DNA from: Prorocentrum cordatum
Taxonomy: Eukaryota; Sar; Dinophyceae; Prorocentrales; Prorocentraceae
Direction: 5' to 3'
NCBI GenBank assembly: GCA_963575745.1
Contig: CAUYUJ010004014.1
Coordinates: forward strand, 66,923-113,611
Length of the DNA stretch: 46,689 nucleotides
Shown: piece by piece, positions 19,377-30,275 of the stretch
Layout of the letters: every line of letters begins with the position of its first letter
How positions within the stretch are numbered: the first letter of the stretch is position 1
Notes under the pieces: model-generated
What the model was told of the DNA's origin: nothing
The model's database searches: none
What the model saw: only the letters and a program-made list of their open reading frames with translations
Program-made: the position numbers and the translations under genes

Positions 19377-19508
19377 CGGGGGGAAGCAAACAAAAAAACA
19401 ACACAAAACACACAGCCACACACACACACAACACACACGTGTGTGTGTGTGTGTTTGTGTGTGTGTGTTTGTGTGTGTTTTGTTGTTTTGTGTTGTTTTG
19501 TGTTTTCC
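19377..19508. repeat. Long CA/GT palindrome
   Basis: An AC-rich half (from GGGGGGAAGC through ACACACACACG) is followed directly by its near reverse complement (TGTGTGTGTG to TTTTCCCCCC), centred near 19439. The arms are about 60 bp with small mismatches in the run lengths and include non-CA ends (GGGGGG and CCCCCC). It could extrude as a cruciform. Confidence 0.9.
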
Positions 19509-21385
19509 CCCCACGATCCCGCCCCCCTCGCTTATCAAGCCATCCAGGGCATGCTTCGTGTACGGCTCGATGCCCGAGCTTCTCATTGCACCGTCGGCCC
19601 GCTCACGGTGGCGGCGAGCCGACAGAGGCACGAAGGACCCCCCCCGCGGTTCGGACTGACGGGCGCGGTCGGGCGCGCCGACCTGCCCTTGCGGAGGAGG
19701 ACGGGTGCGCCCTCAGCCACACGGCGGTGGACTCTTGGCTGGACCGTTTCCTCCTTGCGCGCATCGGCACCGAGATGTTGAGCACGCAGTTCTTAGCGAC
19801 CACGCACCTCGGGCCGAATCGAATCCCTCCCTGATCCTTTTCGTGCCCCTTCTCCCCCGTCCTCCTCTTTCTCGTCCGCCCTTCCCTTCCCCTCACCCTG
19901 CGCCTCGCCACTCCTCCCTCCTCTCCTGCATCCCCCCCCTCCCACCCCCTCCTCCCACCGTGGCAGAACCAGAAGTTCATCGCAACTCGAGCCGTTCCCG
20001 AGAGGAGGAGGAGGAGGAGGAGGAGGAGGAAGAGGAGGAGGATGCGGTGGAGGAGGATGAGGTGGAGGAGGATTTGGACCACCCCCTCCTCCCCGTTCCT
20101 CCCTCCTGCCTGCTGCGCGGAGGCACCCGCGCAGGGAGGAGTGTGGCAGGGCCCATCGCCCGGCGGACACCGCTTCGGAGGGGTCTTGGCGGGAAGACTG
20201 GGCGAGAGGAGGGGAAGGGTGAGGGGATGGGAGGAGGAGGCGGCGGACGTTTCATATGAGGGACAGGATGGGAGGAGGAGGAGGAGGAGGAGGCGGAGGC
20301 GGAGGCGGAGGCGGTGGATGAGACGGAGGATGAGGAGGGTAAGGATGCCGCGGCGATGTCGGAAGTCTTCACGGCGGCGCGGCAGGGCAACGCACCGTGG
20401 CATGCATGATGTTGTCGGCCTTTGGGGGCCCGTTCCTCGCCAAGGGCCTCCAGCCTTGTGTTTTAGCCGCGCAGCTATTCCTGCTTCACGATGTCTACCA
20501 CCAGGTCCTGGCCGTGTCTTGGTTCCTGGTGTCTCTGGTGGTTCTGCTTCCTGGGCGTGTTCCCCATGCTCTTGGTGGCAGCGGGTGTGCAGGGAATTGT
20601 TGGTGGACGTTTCCATGCGTATCCTCTCGACGGCGTGTATTGTGGGTTTGGGGGTATCTTAGTTTTGTCGTTGATTCGGGCTTCCTGGTTCTTCGGTGGC
20701 GGTGGCATGTCGGGCACTACATCTTATGCTACGTGTCCCTGTAAGGCTTGATGTGCTGTCTGTACGCTACGCGTTTTGAGGAGGGCGATGCCGACGACGG
20801 GGGGACCGAGGAGCATGTTGGGTCAGGAGGGGGAGGGATGCGGGGTCCAGTGTGGAGGCACGCGTGAGAAAACGGAGGATGGCGGAAAGAGCGGACAGCG
20901 ATAGATGCGGAAAGTAGGGAGAGGGCATGGTGGGGAGAGGAGGCATGGTGGGTAGAGGAGGGGGACCGCGGATGGTCCTGACGTTTACCATCCACCGTCT
21001 TTTCGTCCGTCGTGCGCACCTTCCCCGCCTTCCCATCCAGGATCAGGGAGGAGGGGGACGAGGAGTGCGAGGACGAGGCAGAGGAGGAGGGCGGAGGAGG
21101 CGGAGGAAGAGGGGGAGGGAGACGAGGGGGACGAGGAGGAGAAGCAGGACGAGGAGGAGAAGGAGGAGGAGGAGGCGGATGTGGTACAGGAGAAGGATTT
21201 GTTTTGACATCCACGCACCGCTGCCCCAACAATAAAGCAGGATGGGCGAGTTCCTGCAGTGACGGTGCTGCCTTTGCACGCCTGGCTTAAAGCATAAATA
21301 CCCCGTGGGAGAGAGACGCTTCCAGCCAGGACGTGAGTTCGAAGAGAACCGCAGCAGAGAGCCGTCGCTCAAAAGAAGCAGAGAC
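19509..21385. other. Gene-free stretch with GGA microsatellites
   Basis: GGA-rich runs lie at about 20010-20072, 20270-20320 and 21050-21180. The segment 20390-20760 has competing hydrophobic frames without recognisable motifs. The last 150 bp is likely the 3' untranslated part of the adjoining minus-strand LINE. Confidence 0.55.
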
Positions 21386-24300
21386 CTAATCGGACGAGCC
21401 CGATGAGAAGTGAGGTCTGCTTGAGGATGCTCCCGCGGCCCTGCCCTCCCTTCGGGAGGCGGTATCCGCAAGACGGAGCTGTCCTGCTTCATCGTAAGTG
21501 TCACACCCCCCCAGCTCCAACCCCGTCCCGCCGCCCCGCACCGAGGGAGGAAGAGGAGGATCAGAGGAGAGGGGGTCCACCCTGAGAGCAGGCTCTCGCG
21601 GGTGGCGGCCCCGTAGGGCTCTGTTGTAATTAGTGCGCCCGTGGCGCTTGAGACTCCCAAAACATGCAGATGAAAGTCCGCTCTTCTCGAACCTGCCTCG
21701 ATGAAGGAAAGCACCGCAAACTGTACACAAGTAGCAATCCACACCGTCTGAGCAAGTAAGAACGACTACACAGTGGCCGAGCTGGTCTGCAACATCAAGA
21801 TTGGTGCGTACAGCTGACTGAATCCCAGAGCAACGTCCAGGCAAGGGGGGATCTTTCGCCCTCGAGCCTACGTAACATACAGAGCACTGCCAAAACTTTC
21901 CACGCCTGTTCCATTGATGCACAGGACCGGCCAAGCCTCCTTCAGCCCTAGGCTTTTTGATCAGCACGCATTCAGACAGGTCGAGGCGCGGTCATCTCGG
22001 AAGCAGCGTGGCAGCTAGACGGCAAACTGTCTTGGAAATAGCAATCATTTGAGAGAGTGCTTCGTCAACAGCATTCGCAGGGCGAGGGTGCTTGACCGCT
22101 CCTGCTTTTGCTGCTGCGTCTGCATGGCCGTTACCACGCCTGCGCACACGCTCATCATCCGAAATGTTTTCTTCCTCGGGGTCTAGGTGCGCACGCACCT
22201 TAGATACACTCGAAAGATTGTGGCATTTATTCACGTACTGAAACACACCAGAATATTTTCGCTTATAACGGAGACGCTGCACGGCTGGCAATTGGTAATG
22301 CTTGACTACCGCAGCACAGTCCGAGTGCCCTTCTGCTGGGCCGACTCTCTGCAAGCTGGCCATGCCTAGAGCAACAAATTCAGCTGCAGGCGCGCTCTGA
22401 GGCAGCGGGGCATGCACAGGGCCGAAGACAGACGACACGAGGCAGCCTGCATCATCGACCCTGCTCACGCCCCAGCCCGCTCTACAGAGGTCCGCAATCG
22501 GGTGCCTGAAACACGAGCCATCGAAAAACAGCTTACCAGCCACGTCCCCGTCTTCTCCTTCAGGAAAACCGTCCGATCTGATCTCCGCCCCTCCCGACGC
22601 GAGTGGAGCAGGCCAGACAGTGCACGGGTGCTCGAAAACTCCACGACAGAACAAGAGGCGATCACCATCAGACAGATCGGACAACGCTTGATCAAGAATT
22701 GAGGCCTTGGCGATCTCCTCCCGTTCGTCCTGGCAGGCAGAGCAGGTCCACAACCTGTGGTGTATAGGATCGCGCTCGATGCCGCAGAGTGGGCAAAGAA
22801 GTCGCTCTTCAGGCAAATCATATCCAAGGCTCGCAGCACGATCTGTGGTACAAGCTCCGTTGCAAGCAAGATTACGAATGCGTCCTTGGCCAAGTGCAGT
22901 ATACTTCTTACTGCTAGCCTGAGCACGCACAATGTCCATGCAGACTCTGTCCCATCCCGTCTCCCACTTCTTGGCAAGGCTGCGCTCTAACAAACAAACA
23001 CACTGTTTGCGAGCGAGGTCTTTGAGGAGGGTGGGGCTGACGAAGGTGAGGAGGATATCAACTCCGTCTTGGTCTCTGATGGTGGCAAAATTGGGCATGG
23101 TCAATTTAAGCCTCGTGAGCGATAAATAAAGCGCCGAGACGGGACCAGAGACCTCGGACCATTTGGTGATCTTGGCTCCTTCCTCGAACACCAGAGACCA
23201 TGCACGGTTTAACTCGGACATCGGGATGGAGTAGAGGAAAGAATGGCACTGACCAGCCCAAACCTCCTTGCTCCACCGAATGACAGGCGCACACACTCCG
23301 TACCAGCAAGGATCGTTCTCCATCGCCAAGGCGGCCGTGAGTGACCTGCTCCCGCTGGACGGCCTTAAACATTTGCCCGCAGCCACACGCATGATCTGCA
23401 GCTCTCTGTCGCTCACACCGTGGACCTCGGACCCGTAAAGCAAACCAGGTAAAGGACCAGACACAAACAACTTGGTATCGGACCTTCCCAGGAAACGTTT
23501 TTGTCGGGCAATGCGTCGGACTCTGGTTTGAAAAACTTTGGCTCGGCGACGTTGCTTGGGGTTCCGACCTCGATGCCTCCGAGTCTTGCCAGCAGCGTCA
23601 TCAATCCCAAGATTGACCCCGGTGCTACTGGTACCTGATCCAGCGAACTTACCGAGCCACTCCTGCAAACATCTTCCAAGCTTGGGGCAACTGGCAATGA
23701 CCCCCGCTTTGTCGGGAGCAACCTCGCAGTGCAGCTCGTCCACCGCTGCCTTAAATACTGCAGCCGAGCCGTGCTTCAAACCTCGCAACACATCTCGCAA
23801 CATATCGTCAATGTAAAGGTCGAGCGAGGTAGATGGGCGAAGAGGAATGGAAGAGAACGAGCGAATGTAATATATGCGAACAAACGTGGTAGCCATACTA
23901 CACCCAGCAATCACTCCCCTTATGGCCCTGTAGGGCCCATCGATATAACCAGCAATGTTGATGAACCTCATAGCCTTGTAGGTGTTGATACATAACTGAG
24001 CTATGACGTTAGGAAAATCTTGTTCAATACATCTGGACGCTAGTGCTTCGAGATCAATCAGCTCGTAGAACTTATACAAATCCCAAAGCACCGAGGCAGC
24101 GACGTCCCCTCGCCTGGTGGACATCTCACTGCGAAGGGTCTGGCGCCGGACTACGTCGGAGGCGCTCTTGAAACCGTAGCCACCGAAGAACGATCTCATG
24201 TGGGACTCCTCCCACTCCAGCGCATACTGTCTACGTATTTTCCCACATATCTCATATAAAGAGGTGAAAATCCAAATAGGACGGAGTCCCCCCATGGGTT

Positions 24301-26200
24301 TGGGGAGCATGGCCAGCATAACAAGGCGAATCTGAAGGGGCAACGAGGAAGTAACCTCACAGACGGCAAGGATGCAAGACAACACTCTGAGGGCCCCGTC
24401 ACAGAGACTGTTGAAATGACGCATGTGGAAACCATCCACCGAAACAGCCGATCTACCCGCGTACTCTATACTGGCAGCCCTAAGCTGCTCGGGAATCCTG
24501 GACAAAGGCTCCATGGGAATGAAATCACAAGTGTCAGAAAAATCGTCAACACCCGAGTCGGCAAGCCAGAGCGCCGAGAAACGCTTTCCATCTGCCTTAA
24601 GCAGCGCAAGAGGGTCAGCCACCACCTGGCCGAGAGCCGAAAGCGTCGAGGATGGAACCCAGGCTTCAACAGGTCTCGTCCACAGGTGGGCCGATCTCGC
24701 CCCCTGGTCCAAGTCCTTTTGAAGCCATTCCTTCCACGACTGCTCTCCCTCCTGGCGCGAGAGAGCGTAGGCAACCGTAACAGCGGCGTCCAGCCGCTCC
24801 TGTAGGCCTGCAGCTCGTACAGGGTCCTGGTCAGCATAAGAAATCTCAGACTGGACCTCAGGCAGCAAGGGGCCGCGGGGGGCAGAGGAGATGTGGTCGC
24901 AAATGAATTTAGAGGGTTGGAGAATAGAGGCCGTCCAGTCAGAGGGGTCGTGGACGCCGTCATCCACGCGCTCCGAGGCACAACGATGAGGGCGCTTGTC
25001 CTGGCGCCGCGCACGGAAAGCATGGGCCAGCCACTTGATGATAAACAACTGAGGGTGTCTACACGGACGGTGGTCTCGCTTATGAATGTCGACCCACCAA
25101 GTCTTAGGAACCTCCCCTCTACACCCCATCCTAGGCAGGGTCTTCTGGTACAGCCCGCACTGCTCGCGTTCAGCCTTGTTCGCCCACGCTTGATAGAGCT
25201 TATTCAGCGAGACCCCCGAGTCCTAATCCCCCGCACGCGCAGCACAAAGGACAGACTCGGGCATCACTTCCTCAGTCCCCCAGCTCGGCGGACACGGGCT
25301 GGGCCCCACAGGCACGACAGACGGCAAGGGAGGAGGCTTCCTGAAAGCCAACACCTTGAGTTCATACAGGTGTGAGCGGAACTTGATCGCGACAGGGGCA
25401 CGAGGGGGCATGAGGGCACTACGGTCAACTCCAACCGAACGAACACCTTTAGACAACCCGTTCGACACAATAAAGTAATCATAGTTTTCCGACCCAGCCT
25501 CGGACGTGGAAGTACACGTCGGGCTCCCCGAGGTCACAAGCTGAGCCTCAAGGGTTTCAACAAATTTAGATTCCCCTAACACCTGCGGCTCCACGTTAAA
25601 ATCGCCTCCGATCACATAGCCGCTGAGGGTGGAGGAAACGAATCCGCCAATCTTATACATAATGAACTGATTGCTATCCGAGAGACCCTGGCAGTCGTGG
25701 AGGTAGCAGCTGACCGCCGCAACGGGCTGCTGCCCTCCAAGATTCACGAAAGCTCCGATAGCACGATACGGGACCAGCTCACAACCTCCAGGGGGCTCGA
25801 AGAGGCCAACGAACTGCCTGCACATGACCGCCACCCCCGCAAGGGTCCCCGTCGTCGACGTAACCTTAGCTGGCAGCGCAAGCATCTTCCACCCGTTCCT
25901 TAGAGCCCACTGCTGAGCTTCCGAGACCCGATCCGCTCCCAAACGGTGTTCCTGTAGGAGGACCACATGGGCCGAGGTGGTGAGCAGCCAATCTTTGGCC
26001 GTGTTCCAAGCCGTGCAGTTGCATGACACGACCTCAAGAGCCAAAGATGACAAACTGGCAGCACTGGCTGCCGCAAAAAAATTCTGCTGTCCAAAACTGG
26101 CCGAATAATAGCCCTGGGGGGGATCGGCGGGATAGGCTGACACGCCGTAACTCCCGACAGGAAACGGCCCCGTGGCCCATGCTCGAGTCTTCGGACTCAT
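21386..26200 (-). pseudogene. LINE ORF2: endonuclease, reverse transcriptase, RNase H, Cys-rich tail (two nonsense codons)
   Basis: 1604 codons from the ATG at 26200. Endonuclease: LLQEH (Glu 84), GGDFNVEP (Asp 200, Asn 202), NYDYFIVS; the final catalytic His is replaced by Arg 267. Codon 326 is TAG (25223-25225), after which coding sense resumes in the same frame (WANKAERE, FICDHI). Reverse transcriptase: DLYKFYELID, RGVIAGCSMATT, LYIDD at 795-799 (23818-23804). Zinc knuckle CPLCGIER...HRLWTC follows, then RNase H with FFDGSC, AAEFVAL, SDCAAVV and GNGHADAAAK. Codon 1403 is TGA (21992-21994) and aligns with a Trp in copy 1 (LWPRLD against *PRLD). The tail then carries WQCSVC, LGHCVV, CSDG and CTVCG. 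Apart from these points the protein looks complete. Frame ends at TAG 21386-21388. Confidence 0.92.
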
Positions 26201-26343
26201 CAGCAAACAACTGATAGATATAGTTGCGCAAGCTGAGCCGAGGTGAAAATCGAAGTATATGCTCACACTCAGCCCTCACTTCGTGAAAGTCTGATCCTGG
26301 GACATGTACTGGCTCCTGGAAATCCCCCCTCCCGCCAGCGGCG

Positions 26344-27576
26344 TCAGCCACGCGCGGCAGGGGGGGGGGGGGGGGCCTTAGAAGACGCCTTGGCTGCGAC
26401 TGCCATGGCCTTCTTTGCCCTGGACCGTACATCCTCAGGTTCGGCAAGCTCAGCGTCATCTTCTCCTCCGACGGCGACTTCGCCAGGGGATACTTGAGGT
26501 TGAGCAGCAGCACCAGGCTGATCACTGCACGGCGGTACCGAACCTGATGCAGAGCTCGCCCCCGATGCACCCGCTGACGGCTCAGCAAGTTTGTCAGCGC
26601 CAGTACCAGCTTCAACAAGCCCATGCTCGCCACGACGACGCTTTTGCTGAAGCTTACGGAGGTGTTCAGCATGAGCCTTCTTGAGTTCACTGGCCCTGTC
26701 GATCGCCCCCGAGAACAGCTGCGCTGCAACCTCCTGCAACTGCGTGTTGAGCGTGTCCCTGCGCTCATCCAAGATCCGCTGATCCTCGGGGGTGACCACA
26801 TACACATCGCTGTCGATCGTGAAGAGCGAGGACGTGTCGATGAAATCCAACGCTTTAGCCTGGCCCGACACAATATCTTCCAGCTTGAGTAGCTTCGTGT
26901 TGCCGTGCGGCGTCTTTGGTGCACGTGGAACGATCCCTCCAGCCAATTCTGCGACGATCTGCTTGTAGTCCGCGTCGGCCTTGTCCAGATCGTCATTGGT
27001 GTTCTTAACCATCTCCTGCTGCGACTCGAAATACTCTCTCGCCTTGTCGAGCTTGCCGAGCTCCCTGGCCAGGACTCTCTCAAACTGCTGCACCTTGGAG
27101 TGTGCCTTGGACGCTCGAGCTTGAACGGGCTCTTGAGCCGCAGGAGGAGGTTCAACTTTGTCGAGGACTGCCTGCCACTTCTTTGCACCGTCAGTGTCTC
27201 CCGCTCGCTTGCTGAGCTCCACCAAAGAACGCAGCTCGGACGCGGTGAGAGAGGCACCCGTAGTAGAAGGGGCTGGCTGCTGCTTCGAACCCATGTGCAA
27301 CGGACCTGGACGCCACGGAAGAGGAGGCCAGTGTGCGGCACCAGTAGGAAGAGCCTGATCGCCATGGCCAGCATCACCACTGCGGTCAGCCCCACAATGC
27401 TTGCAGTAGCTCCAGTTCTGTAGGTTCTTCCTGCACCCGCAGCTGTCGCACTTCCATCGTCTGGATGAAGGCGGGGGCGGCGGCACAGGGAGCCTCCCAC
27501 TCGAACTCCAACCCTTGTTGTACCAGTCCGACGACCAGCGCTTGGTGTTCGACCAGACACTGCCATCGCGGCTCAT
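26344..27576 (-). CDS. LINE ORF1 protein with RanBP2-like zinc finger and coiled coils
   Basis: 410 residues from the ATG at 27576. The frame is open further upstream, but that extension is a serine run encoded by the GGA/TCC microsatellite, so this Met is preferred. A proline stretch (31-36) precedes a RanBP2-type zinc finger WKCDSCG...NWSYCKHC with Cys at 43, 46, 58 and 61. Charged helices likely to form coiled coils lie at about 155-212 and 258-312, and the C-terminus is Ala/Gly/Pro-rich. LINE ORF1 proteins bind element RNA and assemble the particle; that role is inferred from position and domains. The frame ends ten codons after a 16-base C run. Reading one base further on from that run opens a second frame that continues coherently for about 110 codons, so the stop may reflect a homopolymer indel. 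Confidence 0.85.
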   Translation of the reverse strand: MSRDGSVWSNTKRWSSDWYNKGWSSSGRLPVPPPPPSSRRWKCDSCGCRKNLQNWSYCKHCGADRSGDAGHGDQALPTGAAHWPPLPWRPGPLHMGSKQQPAPSTTGASLTASELRSLVELSKRAGDTDGAKKWQAVLDKVEPPPAAQEPVQARASKAHSKVQQFERVLARELGKLDKAREYFESQQEMVKNTNDDLDKADADYKQIVAELAGGIVPRAPKTPHGNTKLLKLEDIVSGQAKALDFIDTSSLFTIDSDVYVVTPEDQRILDERRDTLNTQLQEVAAQLFSGAIDRASELKKAHAEHLRKLQQKRRRGEHGLVEAGTGADKLAEPSAGASGASSASGSVPPCSDQPGAAAQPQVSPGEVAVGGEDDAELAEPEDVRSRAKKAMAVAAKASSKAPPPPPAARG

Positions 27577-27681
27577 GAAATAGACTCTGACCCGAGCCAC
27601 TCTGGCTCGGAGATGCAGTGTGCCTTTTCGAAGCTCGCACCTCCAAACTCTGCAAAAAACAGAGCCGAAAAGGCTGGCACA

Positions 27682-27775
27682 GGAGAAGGAGGAGGAGGAG
27701 GAGGAGGAGGAGGAGGAGGGGGAGGAGGAGGAGGAGGCGGACGAGGAGAAGGAGGAGGAGGAGGAGGAGGAGGAG
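27682..27775. repeat. GGA microsatellite upstream of LINE copy 2
   Basis: GGA triplets with a few G insertions. It gives serine-, glycine- or glutamate-rich artefact frames. Confidence 0.97.
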
Positions 27776-28774
27776 CTGCATCGACATGGTTGCTGCATTG
27801 CTGCCCGTTCGTGGGCCTCCCGGGGCGCGGACCTCCAGAGGCTCCACGGGGGTTGGGTGTGGGGGCAGGGGGGACGCTGGCGTCGAGCGCGCCCCGCTGT
27901 GGAAGGCCACCTTTCGGCCCTCGTCGCTCCCGCCGGGCTCCCCGTGGCTGCCGCGGTCCGGGCGCGTTTCCGGGACGGGTCTGGATGTCGAGGTTCAGGC
28001 GGCCGCCTGCCCCCTTTTCCATCCCACTTACATCTACACTCATATGCCTCTCTCTCTCTCTATCTCTTTATGTTGTTTGTTTGTTTCTCTCTCTCTCTCT
28101 CTCCCTTTTGTTCTCTCTCTCTCTCTCTCTCTCCCCCTACTTATCTGATACACCTCCCTCCCTCCCCTCCCCACATCCGTGCTGCCTTGTAGCTATTGGT
28201 ATCTGGTGAAGCCCCCGACCCGTAGTGAGCGTTACACAGAGAGTTGTTCCCGCAGTCAGAGTGAGAGTCTGAGTGAGGTGGCCAAACGGTCAAGCACTGT
28301 GCCTGGGTGCGTGGCTGAAGTGGGGTTCTGCGGCGCGGATTGTTAGTGTTGTTGTTGCGTTGTTGTCGTCGTCCTCCCCAGTGACCCTCCCGCGATCCAC
28401 CTGCGACCCACCTCGCGACCACCCCGCGACCCACCCTGCGATCCATCCTCTGACCCACCCACGACACAGCCTCGATCCACCCAATTTGCTTTGACGAGCC
28501 AGTCTATAATACGGCGGACGACCCCGCCCCCCGCTCAGTCTCATCCGCACCTGCAGGTTGTTATGTACCCCCTCCCCGTCGACCGCTAACAGGCAAATGG
28601 CATGTGGCGGGGCGGCAGTCGGCGGTTGGGCGTGTGCCAATATCATTCCTCATCCCATCTTTCCCCGACCATCTTGTGATTTGGGACCCTCGTTTTGAAT
28701 CAGCAGCGCCCCGCATTCACTCCTCCCTTCTGTCCTTCAATCCTCCCTCATCTCCTGCTCGCCGCGCGTCCTCA
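27776..28774. other. Gene-free stretch with CT microsatellite and a short minisatellite
   Basis: CT/CTCT runs lie at about 28046-28133. At 28381-28480 words like CGCGACCCACC repeat about every 14-15 bp. No gene is recognised. Confidence 0.6.
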
Positions 28775-28789
28775 CCATTCCGGCACATC

Positions 28790-29130
28790 CCTCATAAGTT
28801 GCTTGGCCACATGGGAGCTCCACCGAGGGCCCCAGTGGCAGGGCTCGCATGCGGCACCTGCCTCCATTTCGGAACAACCCTCGTACGTCTTGTGGCCCCA
28901 CAGGGAGCTCCAACCAAGGCTCCAGTGGAAGGGTTCGCATGCGGTACCCGCCTCCGGTTCGGACCACCCCTGGTTCGCTTCGTGGCCCCACAGGGAGTCC
29001 CACCGCAGTCTCCCACTTGCAGGGCTCGCATGCGATGCCGGCTGTCATTTCGGCATTCTCTTGGCACGCTTCGTGGCTCCACCAAAGGCCCTAGTGGCAG
29101 GGCTTGCGTGCGGTACTCACGCCTGCATGT
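28790..29130. repeat. About 90-bp tandem repeat, four copies
   Basis: The word AGGGCTCGCATGCGG or a close variant occurs at about 28840, 28930, 29021 and 29099, giving spacings of 90, 91 and 78 bp. Each unit also contains GTGGCCCCACAGGGAG or a variant. The array ends about 50 bp before the relict spliced leader of the next gene. Confidence 0.9.
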
Positions 29131-29181
29131 GGGTGGGTCCCTCTCCAGGAGTTTTCCGCTGCGGAAATACGGTGTCTGCGT

Positions 29182-29202
29182 TCAGTAGCCGTTTTGGCTC
29201 AG
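29182..29202 (+). other. Relict spliced leader
   Basis: TCAGTAGCCGTTTTGGCTCA followed by G matches the dinoflagellate leader (TCCGTAGCCATTTTGGCTCAAG) at all but two substitutions plus one missing A. It lies 87 bp before the next ATG, in the position of an mRNA 5' end, and points to a retroposed origin of the downstream gene. Confidence 0.85.
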
Positions 29203-29288
29203 GCCGTGTTTGCGCGATCGAGGGTTGGTTCTTCATCTCGGTGTGGGCGTGCGCAGCGTCATTCAGAGGCTTGCTGGACGAGGAGTAC

Positions 29289-30275
29289 ATGACGTTCGCG
29301 TCAGAGTTCTTAGTCACATCAATCGCAACTCTATGCAGTAGCCGCAGCCCTCCCTCGACGGCTACAACTTCTGCAGGCAAGCCATGCGGCCCGGAAGTCG
29401 ACGTCGAATTATCCAGTTCATCTTGCCATTCAGTTTGTGTGGGGCAAGAGGATAATCATCCCAGCCCCCCTGACACCACAAACAAAATGAGCCGAGATGC
29501 AGTGCCGCTCTCCACCCTCGGCCACACGGACTCCAAGCCTTTGACCGAGATGTGCACCAGCAGTCGCAGCAGCTTTGCGAGCGTGGGTAAACACTCCTCT
29601 TATGCATCTGGAGAGGAGCGACCCTTGCTCCGTGGATGGTTGCACGGCGCACTTAGCATGTTCGTGTTTCCAGTTACTCTGGTTGCGACGACCCTGGCAA
29701 TTTCGTTGCACCTTATACTTTCACGTTGGGCTCTCATGGTGATCCTTCTCGCAGGCAAATTCCTTAGCTGCACTGCGTCAGGTGTGCTGCATCTGTATCC
29801 TTTCAAGAGCACTGAGGGTGTTAAGCGCTCGCTGATGGTGGACATTGTCATGATCCCTGTGTCAATTGGAGTCTCAATTTTCCCTTTCGTCCAACACTTT
29901 GAGGAGGCTCTCGTCATTTCAGGTATCCAGGCAATATTTGTTGCATTGACCGCCATCGAGGTGGTCCGACGGAGTCGCCGGAGTCTATCCGTCGAAGGCG
30001 GTGGAGTCCGCGTCTGCTTGATCCTGACTCAATGGATGGGGTCGATATCCATGGTGGGATGGCGGATAGGCTTCGATTCACCCTTGTGGATTGCAATGTG
30101 TCTGACCTATCTCCTTGCATTCCTCTCCTACCGATTAAAGCCACTAGGGCGACTGCCCTGGCATCGGCTGGGCTGGTACGGGTGGCATGAGGACTTCCAT
30201 ACCCTCCTTCTTCTAGGAGATATATTCCTTGTTGTCTTAGCTACCCACTTTCTACTGGACCGCCACTCCCCTTAA
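29289..30275 (+). CDS. HlyIII/PAQR-family (CREST superfamily) membrane protein
   Basis: 328 residues from the first ATG after the relict leader; the open frame extends upstream only through the tandem repeat and leader. Residues 1-110 are a Ser/Thr-rich soluble segment. RPLLRGWLHG (111-120) opens the membrane domain, with about seven hydrophobic segments near 118-140, 147-168, 183-200, 207-225, 241-258, 263-281 and 305-322. The metal-site pattern of the superfamily is present: Ser 164 and His 168 in SGVLH, Asp 185 in MVDIV, and His 300 and His 304 in HEDFH. Known members are zinc-dependent membrane hydrolases or receptors (adiponectin receptors, bacterial hemolysin III homologues, ceramidase relatives); the substrate here cannot be told. 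Intronless and intact, which with the leader suggests a functional retrogene. The family name does not imply a toxin. Confidence 0.85.
   Translation: MTFASEFLVTSIATLCSSRSPPSTATTSAGKPCGPEVDVELSSSSCHSVCVGQEDNHPSPPDTTNKMSRDAVPLSTLGHTDSKPLTEMCTSSRSSFASVGKHSSYASGEERPLLRGWLHGALSMFVFPVTLVATTLAISLHLILSRWALMVILLAGKFLSCTASGVLHLYPFKSTEGVKRSLMVDIVMIPVSIGVSIFPFVQHFEEALVISGIQAIFVALTAIEVVRRSRRSLSVEGGGVRVCLILTQWMGSISMVGWRIGFDSPLWIAMCLTYLLAFLSYRLKPLGRLPWHRLGWYGWHEDFHTLLLLGDIFLVVLATHFLLDRHSP

Larger units (their letters stand above)
21386..27576 (-). mobile_element. LINE-type retrotransposon, copy 2 (near full length, minus strand)
   Basis: Two open frames in the usual LINE order on the minus strand: ORF1 (27576-26344) and ORF2 (26200-21386), separated by 143 bp. 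ORF2 remains in one frame over 4.8 kb, with only two stop codons, so the copy is young compared with copy 1. A GGA microsatellite (27682-27775) lies about 100 bp upstream of ORF1. I could not place the element ends or target duplication. Confidence 0.93.

Noticed and set aside
20390-20760. Hydrophobic frames suggesting a small membrane protein
   Set aside because: Two different frames look equally hydrophobic, neither has a known motif, and there is no start context or leader relic.
26028-26050. Minus-strand CATCTTTGGCTCTTGAGG resembling a spliced leader
   Set aside because: It lies within the coding sequence of the LINE endonuclease region and matches only partly.
21386-26200. Reassigned stop codons (an alternative nuclear code) explaining TAG and TGA inside LINE ORF2
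   Set aside because: The intact genes here end with ordinary stops at sensible places, and a mutated retroelement copy is the simpler explanation.
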